Of a DNA stretch of 64,000 nucleotides, positions 55,162 to 62,214 are shown piece by piece. Under the pieces are notes generated by a model. That model made no database searches. It worked only from the letters and a program-made list of their open reading frames with translations, and had not been told where the DNA came from. Source of the DNA: HLUCCA09 sp039822045 (lineage in GTDB: Bacteria > Pseudomonadota > Alphaproteobacteria > Rhodobacterales > Rhodobacteraceae); the NCBI GenBank assembly GCA_039822045.1, contig JBCBMY010000005.1:1-64000 (forward strand), read 5' to 3'. The first letter of the stretch is position 1, and each line of letters opens with the position of its first letter. The position numbers and the translations under genes are program-made.

Positions 55162-56112
55162 ATGGCGAAAGCCTTCGCCTCACAGGGCGACTTGTCGGAA
55201 AAGAAGACCTCGTTCACCGAGATTGGAGACGGGCTCTACGCATTCACGGCAGAGGGCGATCCGAACTCCGGCGTCATCGTCGGTGATGACAGCGTGATGA
55301 TCGTCGAGGCGCAGGCAACGCCACGCCTGGCCCAGAAGGTGATCGATTGCGTACGGCAGGTGACAGACAAGCCGATCAGCCACGTCGTGCTCACCCACTA
55401 TCACGCCGTACGGGTCCTTGGCGCCTCGGCCTATGGCGCCGACCAGATCATCATGTCCGACAAGGCCCGCGCGATGGTGGCCGAGCGCGGCAAGGAAGAC
55501 TGGGACAGCGAGTTCCAGCGCTTCCCGCGGCTCTTCGAGGGTCACGAGAGCATTCCTGGTCTGACCTGGCCGACCACGACGTTTTCTGACGCGATGACGG
55601 TCTATCTTGGCGCCCGCAAGGTCGAGATCCGTCATCTGGGGCGGGCGCATACTGCGGGTGACAGCGTCATCTGGGTGCCGGACCAGCAAACCATGTTCAC
55701 AGGTGACATCGTGGAGTACCACTCCGCCTGCTATTGCGGCGACGGCCACTTCGGCGATTGGGGCGCGACGCTTGAAGCGGTCAAGGCCTACGACCCGCAG
55801 GCCATCGCACCGGGCCGCGGCGACGCGCTTGTCGGTCGGGACATGGTCGATGCAGCCCTGGCCAGCACTCGCGACTTTGTCGACAGCACCTACCGCCCGG
55901 CCGCGCGCGTTGCCGCCAAAGGCGGCACCCTGAAGGATGCATGGGATGCTGTGCGAGAAGCGTGCGATCCGAAGTTCGCCGACTACGCGATCTACGAGCA
56001 CTGCCTGCCGTTCAACGTGGCCAGGGCCTACGACGAGGCGCGCGGCATCGACACGCCGCGGATCTGGACCGCTGAGCGCGATCTGGAGATGTGGGCCGCG
56101 CTCCAAGGCTGA
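55162..56112 (+). CDS. MBL-fold protein with altered metal motif, homogentisate operon
   Basis: A 316-residue protein; the start follows GGAGG by about nine bases. It has the MBL-fold pattern: 'GVIVGDDSVMIVEAQATP', 'VVLTHYHAVRVLGAS', 'HLGRAHTAGDSVIW' and 'FTGDIVEYHSACYCGDG'. The HxHxDH motif reads HYHAVR, so the Asp and last His ligands are missing, while the later His and Asp are kept. It resembles MBL proteins repeatedly found with hmgA and DUF2783 genes. Function unknown; a hydrolase or thioesterase step is possible. Confidence 0.82.
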   Translation: MAKAFASQGDLSEKKTSFTEIGDGLYAFTAEGDPNSGVIVGDDSVMIVEAQATPRLAQKVIDCVRQVTDKPISHVVLTHYHAVRVLGASAYGADQIIMSDKARAMVAERGKEDWDSEFQRFPRLFEGHESIPGLTWPTTTFSDAMTVYLGARKVEIRHLGRAHTAGDSVIWVPDQQTMFTGDIVEYHSACYCGDGHFGDWGATLEAVKAYDPQAIAPGRGDALVGRDMVDAALASTRDFVDSTYRPAARVAAKGGTLKDAWDAVREACDPKFADYAIYEHCLPFNVARAYDEARGIDTPRIWTAERDLEMWAALQG

Positions 56113-56165
56113 CCCAAGGCTCGTGAGCGGCGACGTGGCCGCAAGAAGAGACAGGGGGAGAAACG

Positions 56166-57791
56166 ATGCTAGACGACCGCTATGCGCTGGCCTTCCGGCT
56201 CTACCCCTATGTGCGCTCCCCCGATCAGGACGCCTCGGTGCCGGTGCGCCATCCGGTTGTAGTCATGGGCGGAGGGCCGATCGGCGTGGCCATGGCGCTC
56301 GACCTCGGCCTGCAGGGCATCCCGGCCGTTGTACTCGACGATCACGAGGGCATCGGCCAAGGGTCGCGCGCCATCTGTTTTGCCAAGCGAACCCTGGAAA
56401 TCGCCGCGCGCTATGGCTGTGGACAGGAGATGCTCGACAAAGGCGTCATCTGGAGTCGAGGCAAGGTGTTTCACGAAGACCGCAAGGTGTTCGAGTTCGA
56501 CCTGCTGCCTGAGGAAGGGCACCGCTACCCGGCCTTCATCAACCTCCAGCAACCCTATTTCGAGCGGTTCCTGGTGGAGCGCGTGCGCGCAGCGCAAGCC
56601 AATGGTGCTCCGATCGAACTCCGTGGTCGGAACCGTGTCGAATCCGTTGAGGTTCACGACGACCATGTCTTGATTGACATCGAAACGCCGGAGGGGCCCT
56701 ACCGGCTCGAAGCCGACTGGCTGATCGGCTGCGACGGCGCATCCTCCCCACTTCGCAAGATGCTCGGCCTCGGCTTCGAGGGGCGTGTCTTTCAGGACAG
56801 CTTCCTGATCGCCGACGTCACGATGAAGGCCGAGTTTCCCACCGAACGATGGTTCTGGTTCGAACCGCCATTCAAGGATTCCGGCGCCTCCGCTCTTCTG
56901 CACAAACAGCCCGACGGCGTTTGGCGGATCGACTTCCAGATCGGCTGGGACGTCGATCGCAAGGAGGAACTGAAGGAGGAGAATGTGCGCCGCCGGCTCG
57001 ACGCGATGCTGGGCCCCGACGTCGACTACGACCTCGTCTGGACCTCGATCTATACATTCCAGTGCCGACGTATGTGGCGCTTCCGCCATGGGTGCACGAT
57101 CTTTGCTGGGGACTCCGCCCATCAGGTTTCGCCCTTCGGCGCCCGTGGCGCGAACTCCGGCATGCAGGACGTTGACAATCTGGGCTGGAAGCTCGGGCTC
57201 GTCCTCAAGGGGCAGGCCCCCGAAGCGCTGCTCGACAGCTATGATGTCGAGCGCATGTATGGCGCCGACGAAAACATCCTCAACTCGACCCGTGCGACCG
57301 ACTTCATCACCCCGAAGTCCAAAGTCAGCCACCTGTTCCGGAACGCGGTCCTGGATCTTGCCGAGACCAACGCCTTTGCCCGACCGCTGGTGAACTCCGG
57401 ACGGCTGTCGGTTCCGTGCGTCTATGACGGGCTGCCCCTGACGTCGGCAGATGCGCTCGCTAGTGGCCCGGCGCGCACACGTCCCGGAGCCCCGTGCCCC
57501 GATGCCCCCCTCGGTTCAGGCTTTCTGCTCGACAGGCTGGGCGGCACGTTTTTACTTCTTGGCATTGACGCAGACGTCCCGGAGGCGTTCGACGAAGCAG
57601 GAATTTCAGTTCCAGGGCTCCGGATCTCGGCCCGTGACGACACAAGCGGATGCCTCGCCCAGCGCTATCTCGGCGATGTGCCAGGGGCCGTCTACCTGAT
57701 CCGTCCCGATCAGCATGTCGTGGCACGCTGGCCGGCCTTCGACGCCGCCTCCACCCGCGCCGCCTTGCGCCGCGCCTGCGCGCTGGACTGA
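56166..57791 (+). CDS. FAD-dependent aromatic monooxygenase (MhpA/PheA-like)
   Basis: A 541-residue class A flavin monooxygenase. The FAD dinucleotide motif is 'VVVMGGGPIGVAMALDLG' near residue 30. The DG motif is 'WLIGCDGASSPLRKM', and the GD motif is 'IFAGDSAHQVSPFGARGANS'. The C-terminal domain is thioredoxin-like, as in MhpA. In this operon it could hydroxylate a hydroxyphenyl acid to give homogentisate or a related diphenol. It lies between the MBL gene and the DUF2783 gene. Confidence 0.88.
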   Translation: MLDDRYALAFRLYPYVRSPDQDASVPVRHPVVVMGGGPIGVAMALDLGLQGIPAVVLDDHEGIGQGSRAICFAKRTLEIAARYGCGQEMLDKGVIWSRGKVFHEDRKVFEFDLLPEEGHRYPAFINLQQPYFERFLVERVRAAQANGAPIELRGRNRVESVEVHDDHVLIDIETPEGPYRLEADWLIGCDGASSPLRKMLGLGFEGRVFQDSFLIADVTMKAEFPTERWFWFEPPFKDSGASALLHKQPDGVWRIDFQIGWDVDRKEELKEENVRRRLDAMLGPDVDYDLVWTSIYTFQCRRMWRFRHGCTIFAGDSAHQVSPFGARGANSGMQDVDNLGWKLGLVLKGQAPEALLDSYDVERMYGADENILNSTRATDFITPKSKVSHLFRNAVLDLAETNAFARPLVNSGRLSVPCVYDGLPLTSADALASGPARTRPGAPCPDAPLGSGFLLDRLGGTFLLLGIDADVPEAFDEAGISVPGLRISARDDTSGCLAQRYLGDVPGAVYLIRPDQHVVARWPAFDAASTRAALRRACALD

Positions 57792-57794
57792 GCC

Positions 57795-58007
57795 ATGCCA
57801 CTAAACACCCAGCCCAACATCACCGATCCCGACGGGTTCTATGCCGAACTGCTTGCGGCGCATGAGGATCTGTCGGACGACGACAGCGCTGCCCTTAATG
57901 CCCGTCTGATCCTGATCCTCGCCAATCACATCGGCGACCGCGCCGTGCTGACCGAAGCTCTCGCTGCCGCGGCACCCCGCTCATCCGTCAAGGGAGACAC
58001 GCCATGA
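57795..58007 (+). CDS. DUF2783 small protein
   Basis: A 70-residue helical protein starting 'MPLNTQPNITDPDGFYAELL' with 'DDDSAALNARLILILANHIG'. DUF2783 proteins are found beside hmgA and flavin monooxygenase genes. It lies three bases after the monooxygenase stop and overlaps hmgA by ATGA, so it is almost certainly translated. Role unknown, perhaps an accessory subunit. Confidence 0.85.
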   Translation: MPLNTQPNITDPDGFYAELLAAHEDLSDDDSAALNARLILILANHIGDRAVLTEALAAAAPRSSVKGDTP

Positions 58008-59353
58008 ACGCGCCACAGACCTCCGGCCTCGTCCAGGCCGACGGACGCTCGACCTCGCCAGGATACATGCCGGGTTGGGCAAACGACTTTGAAACCGAGG
58101 CCCTGCCCGGGGCACTTCCGCAAGGCATGAACAGCCCGCAACGCTGCAATTACGGCCTCTACGGCGAGCAGCTCTCGGGCACCGCCTTTACCGCCAATCC
58201 GCCTGAGCGGACATGGACCTATCGCATCCGTCCCTCGGTCAAGCACTCGGCGCGGTACACGCGGATCGACCTGCCTTACTGGAAGAGCGCGCCGCACGTG
58301 GTGGAGGGTGTCACGAGCCTTGGCCAGTACCGCTGGGATCCCGTCCCCCATACCGATGCGCCGCTCACCTGGCTCACCGGCATGCGCACGATGACGACGG
58401 CGGGCGACGTGAACACCCAAGTCGGGATGGCGAGCCACATCTACCTTGTGACCCAGTCGATGAAGGACGCGTACTTCTACTCTGCCGACAGCGAGCTTCT
58501 GGTTGTTCCGCAGGAGGGCACGCTGCGCTTTGCCACGGAGCTTGGCATCATCGACCTTGCGCCTAAGGAGATCGCGATCCTGCCACGCGGCCTCGTCTAC
58601 CGGGTCGAGGTGCTCGAAGGGCCCGCGCGGGGCTTTGTTTGCGAGAACTACGGTCAGAAGTTCGAGCTGCCCGGGCGCGGGCCGATCGGTGCCAACTGTC
58701 TCGCCAACCCGAGGGACTTCAAGGCGCCCATTGCGGCGTTTGAGGATCGCGAGGTGTCTTCGACCCTCACCGTAAAGTGGTGCGGGCAATTCCATGAGAC
58801 AGAGATTGGTCAGAGCCCGCTCGACGTGGTGGCGTGGCACGGCAACTATGCGCCCTACAAGTACGATCTGCGCAACTACTGCCCGGTCGGGGCAGTCTTG
58901 TTCGACCATCCCGACCCGTCGATCTTCACCGTACTGACGGCGCCTTCGGGAGTCCCAGGCACCGCCAACATCGACTTCGTCCTGTTCCGCGAGCGCTGGA
59001 TGGTCGCCGAAGATACGTTCCGACCGCCCTGGTACCACAAGAACATCATGTCCGAGCTGATGGGCAACATCTACGGCCAGTACGATGCCAAGCCCCAGGG
59101 CTTCGTGCCGGGCGGCATGTCGCTCCATAACATGATGCTGCCGCATGGGCCCGATCGTGACGCATTCGAGAAGGCGTCGCGCGCCAATCTCGGCCCCGAC
59201 AAGCTCGACAACACGATGTCGTTCATGTTCGAAACCCGCTTTCCGCAACATCTAACTGCATTCGCCGGAAGCGAGGCGCCCCTTCAGGACGACTACATCG
59301 ACTGCTGGGACAGCCTTGAGAAGAAGTTCGACGGCACACCAGGCAAGAAGTGA
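58004..59353 (+). CDS. hmgA: Homogentisate 1,2-dioxygenase
   Basis: A 449-residue cupin-fold iron dioxygenase that opens the ring of homogentisate to maleylacetoacetate. The predicted Fe(II) ligands are His345 and Glu351 in 'PPWYHKNIMSELMG' and His381 in 'MLPHGPD'. 'FETEALPGALPQGMNSPQRC' marks the N-terminus. The usual next genes (maleylacetoacetate isomerase, fumarylacetoacetase) are not downstream; a CO-oxidation cluster follows instead. Confidence 0.95.
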   Translation: MNAPQTSGLVQADGRSTSPGYMPGWANDFETEALPGALPQGMNSPQRCNYGLYGEQLSGTAFTANPPERTWTYRIRPSVKHSARYTRIDLPYWKSAPHVVEGVTSLGQYRWDPVPHTDAPLTWLTGMRTMTTAGDVNTQVGMASHIYLVTQSMKDAYFYSADSELLVVPQEGTLRFATELGIIDLAPKEIAILPRGLVYRVEVLEGPARGFVCENYGQKFELPGRGPIGANCLANPRDFKAPIAAFEDREVSSTLTVKWCGQFHETEIGQSPLDVVAWHGNYAPYKYDLRNYCPVGAVLFDHPDPSIFTVLTAPSGVPGTANIDFVLFRERWMVAEDTFRPPWYHKNIMSELMGNIYGQYDAKPQGFVPGGMSLHNMMLPHGPDRDAFEKASRANLGPDKLDNTMSFMFETRFPQHLTAFAGSEAPLQDDYIDCWDSLEKKFDGTPGKK

Positions 59354-59562
59354 GGGCCAAAGCCCCGCAGCTCGCCCGACCGACCGTCCCAGCCTAGGAA
59401 GACTTCTCCCGTAGGGGCCCGTTGCTTCTCATGACCGTGCGTCACGGCTCACGCAGTCGGGATGGAGACGTGTTTGATTAGGCCTATCTGGCTGTTATCA
59501 AGGTACGGTCTGCATTTGGGGAGGATGCCAGACTGCTGGAGTATTCTCACAACGGCCTGCTT

Positions 59563-60717
59563 GTGGCAGCGTCGTTGGCCATCGCACTCATGGCTGCATT
59601 CAGTGGCCTGTCACTGACGCACGGAGCCTCGGCGCTTGCGGTCGGGCGGCGCAAGCTTGTGGTGGGTCTGGCTGCCGTGGTGCTCGGCGGTGGCATATGG
59701 TCTATGCACTTCGTGGCAATGCTCGGGCTGCAGCTGCCTATCGCGTTCTACTATGACGCCCTCTTCACGCTGGCTTCGGCCCTCATCGCCATCCTTGTGG
59801 TGGGGGCGGCGCTCCTGGTCCTGCATTTTGTCCCACGGCGCCGTGCGACGCTCGTGGCCGCGGGCAGTCTCATGGGCCTTGGCATCGTCGCGATGCACTA
59901 TGTGGGTATGCTGGGGATGGAACTGTGCCGGCCGGTCTTTGCCCCCCTCGGCGTCGCAGTGGCCTTCATCGCCGCGATGGCCCTCTCGATCCTGGCAATC
60001 TTCGTGGCCTACGGCGCGCGGACGCGCGGCAACATCCTGCTCGGCACCGCATGTTTCGGCCTGTCAGTCTTTGCGGTGCACTTCATCGCCATGTGGGGCA
60101 CAGGCTTCGAGCCGCTCGACACCGTGACGTCCGCGGGCCCGGCGCTGTCGAACGAAGTGCTCGCCGTCGGCGTGATCGTCGCCGCCTTTGCGATCAGCGC
60201 GAGCTTCCTGCTGACTGGCGTGTCCTATGTCGAGCCGGAAGGTCAGGCAGCACTGGCCACAGCCCCCGTATCCACGCGCCCGCCCTCGCCTACACCCTTC
60301 GCGCCAGCGATCGCCGTTCCGGCGCCTGTGCCGGCCGGCGGTGTTCTGGCAACCGAACCTGTCTCCCCCAAAATCCCTGCCAACAGCGTCACGGTGCCGT
60401 ACGAGAAAGAGGGGCGGACGCGCTTCGTCACCCCCGACGAGATCGCCGCCGTCCGGGCCGAAGGGCACTACACCATACTCTATAGCGACGCGGGCAAGCT
60501 CTTCTGCCCCTGGTCGATCTCGGAGGCCGAGAGCCGGCTCGGGCCGATCACGTTCATCCGCGCCCACCGCTCCTATCTGATCAATCCGGCGCGCGTGACT
60601 GAGTTCAGGCGCACGAAGGACAACGGCGCGTGCTTCTTCGCAGGCATCGAGTCCCTGCCCAAAGTGCCGGTAAGCCGGTCGCGCCTCGCGGAGGTGCGGG
60701 CAGCGCTCGGCGCCTGA
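59563..60717 (+). CDS. coxC: CoxC-like MHYT-domain membrane sensor with LytTR DNA-binding domain
   Basis: At least 384 residues. The N-terminal half has seven membrane helices with three MHYT motifs: 'MHFVAM', 'MHYVGM' and 'VHFIAM'; the third lacks the first Met. A Pro/Ala linker leads to a LytTR domain (about 285-382) with 'IAAVRAEGHYTILY', 'FIRAHRSYLINPARV' and 'VPVSRSRL'. This matches CoxC/CoxH of Oligotropha. MHYT domains are proposed to sense O2, CO or NO through copper. The frame is open upstream of this GTG through 'LEYSHNGLLVAASL'. A CTG at 59533, eight bases after GGGGAGG, may be the real start. Confidence 0.88.
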   Translation: MAASLAIALMAAFSGLSLTHGASALAVGRRKLVVGLAAVVLGGGIWSMHFVAMLGLQLPIAFYYDALFTLASALIAILVVGAALLVLHFVPRRRATLVAAGSLMGLGIVAMHYVGMLGMELCRPVFAPLGVAVAFIAAMALSILAIFVAYGARTRGNILLGTACFGLSVFAVHFIAMWGTGFEPLDTVTSAGPALSNEVLAVGVIVAAFAISASFLLTGVSYVEPEGQAALATAPVSTRPPSPTPFAPAIAVPAPVPAGGVLATEPVSPKIPANSVTVPYEKEGRTRFVTPDEIAAVRAEGHYTILYSDAGKLFCPWSISEAESRLGPITFIRAHRSYLINPARVTEFRRTKDNGACFFAGIESLPKVPVSRSRLAEVRAALGA

Positions 60718-60730
60718 CTGCGCAACCCGC

Positions 60731-60763
60731 GCAACTCGTGCAGACAATTCGCATCTCGTGCAG
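60731..60763 (+). promoter_or_regulatory. Direct-repeat candidate LytTR-binding site upstream of coxMSL
   Basis: Two copies of GCA(A/T)CTCGTGCAG, 13 bp with a single mismatch, start exactly 20 bp apart (60731 and 60751). LytTR regulators commonly bind direct repeats about two helical turns apart. The site lies between coxC, which encodes a LytTR protein, and coxM, 130 bp before its start. Confidence 0.6.
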
Positions 60764-60892
60764 CAAGCCCTGTCTTTCATGGGCCAACCGTTGGTTGCGC
60801 CGCCCCAATTGCGACAGCCTGCCGCATACGGGCGTACACGAAGAACAGCCCACCGCAGCAGACCTAGGCCTAAGAGCCCCAGGGAGGACACC

Positions 60893-61723
60893 ATGATACC
60901 AGCCGGGTTCGAGTACCACCGGCCCGCCGATATCCCATCGGCTCTGACGATCCTGCAGACCCACGGAGATGAGGCGCGCGTGATCGCCGGCGGCCACAGC
61001 TTGATCCCGATGATGAAGCTGCGGATGGCGGATATCCCACACATTATCGACCTACAGGACATCGACGCGCTCCGTGGTGTCGAGATCTCGGACACCTCCG
61101 TGACCCTCGGCGCAATGACCACTCAGCACGAGCTGATCGCCAACGAAGCCCTTGCGGCTGCCGTTCCGATCTTGCGCGAAGCGGCGCTCGTGATCGCCGA
61201 TCCACAGGTGCGCTATGTGGGCACGCTCGGCGGCAACGTGGCCAATGGCGATCCCGGCAACGACATGCCCGGTCTGATGCAGTGTCTTGATGCGTCCTAC
61301 ACGCTGGTCGGGCCCGACGGAGAGCGCACGGTGAGCGCGCGCGCCTTCTACGAGGCAGCCTATTTCACCGCCCGCGAAGACGACGAGATCCTGACGAAGG
61401 TCATGATCCCGATCCCGACAACGCGCGGCTACGCTTACGAAAAGCAGAAGCGGAAGATTGGCGACTACGCCACGGCCGCCGCCGCCGTGATGGTGGGTGG
61501 CGGGCAGGCCTCGGTTGCCATGACCAACCTTTCGGACACGCCGATCTGGTCAGAAGAGGCAGGCACCGCACTTGCTGCGGGCGATGTCGAAGGCTGCGTT
61601 GCAGCCGCACTCGCAGCCATCGACCCGCAAGAAGACATGCGCGGGCCCGTTGAATTCAAGAAACATGTGGCCGGCGTCATCCTGCGCCGCGCGATCGCCC
61701 GAGCCATGGAGCGCGCCCAATGA
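60893..61723 (+). CDS. coxM: Aerobic CO dehydrogenase, medium (FAD-binding) subunit
   Basis: A 276-residue flavoprotein that carries electrons from CoxS to the membrane quinone pool. The FAD motifs AGGHS at residues 32-36 and TLGGN at 111-115 sit at the positions typical of CoxM. The start follows GGAGG by five bases. It is the first structural gene in the order coxM-coxS-coxL and overlaps coxS by ATGA. Confidence 0.95.
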   Translation: MIPAGFEYHRPADIPSALTILQTHGDEARVIAGGHSLIPMMKLRMADIPHIIDLQDIDALRGVEISDTSVTLGAMTTQHELIANEALAAAVPILREAALVIADPQVRYVGTLGGNVANGDPGNDMPGLMQCLDASYTLVGPDGERTVSARAFYEAAYFTAREDDEILTKVMIPIPTTRGYAYEKQKRKIGDYATAAAAVMVGGGQASVAMTNLSDTPIWSEEAGTALAAGDVEGCVAAALAAIDPQEDMRGPVEFKKHVAGVILRRAIARAMERAQ

Positions 61724-62214
61724 GCAAGATGCACGTGAAGATGACCGTGAATGGTGAAGCGGTTGAGGCGCTCGCCGAACCGCGCACGCTTCTCATCCAC
61801 TTCCTGCGCGAGAACCTCGGGATCACCGGGCCCCACATTGGCTGCGAGACCTCTCATTGCGGGGCGTGCACTGTCGACATGAACGGCAAGTCGGTGAAGG
61901 CCTGCACGGTGTTTGTCGCACAGGCCGACGGGGCAGAGATGACCACGGTTGAGGGGCTGACCAACTCGGACGGCAGCCTCGGCGTCATCCAGGAGATGTT
62001 CCGCGAGCATCATGGGCTCCAGTGTGGCTACTGCACGCCCGGCATGATCACCCGCGCCCATCGCCTCCTTCAGGAGAACCCGGCTCCGACGGAGGAAGAA
62101 GTGCGCTTCGGCATGGCCGGCAACCTCTGCCGCTGCACCGGCTATCAGAACATCGTGAAGGCGATCCTCGCCTCTGCCGACATGCTGAACGCCCAGAAGG
62201 AGGCCGCGGAATGA
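61720..62214 (+). CDS. coxS: Aerobic CO dehydrogenase, small (2Fe-2S) subunit
   Basis: A 164-residue iron-sulfur subunit. The first [2Fe-2S] cluster is ligated by Cys42, Cys47, Cys50 and Cys62 ('CETSHCGAC'). The second is ligated by Cys102, Cys105, Cys137 and Cys139 ('CGYC', 'CRC'). It moves electrons from the molybdenum centre in CoxL to FAD in CoxM. It overlaps coxL by ATGA. Confidence 0.96.
   Translation: MSKMHVKMTVNGEAVEALAEPRTLLIHFLRENLGITGPHIGCETSHCGACTVDMNGKSVKACTVFVAQADGAEMTTVEGLTNSDGSLGVIQEMFREHHGLQCGYCTPGMITRAHRLLQENPAPTEEEVRFGMAGNLCRCTGYQNIVKAILASADMLNAQKEAAE

Noticed and set aside
56169..57332. 387-codon minus-strand frame opposite the flavin monooxygenase
   Set aside because: No domain recognised; the plus-strand protein has complete FAD motifs.
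57926..59251. Long minus-strand open frame of 441 codons opposite hmgA
   Set aside because: High-GC antisense shadow: no family resemblance, His/Arg-rich composition, and the plus strand is a clear homogentisate dioxygenase.
59354..59365. Terminator after hmgA
   Set aside because: Only a 4-bp GGGC/GCCC stem with no T-run; too weak to call.
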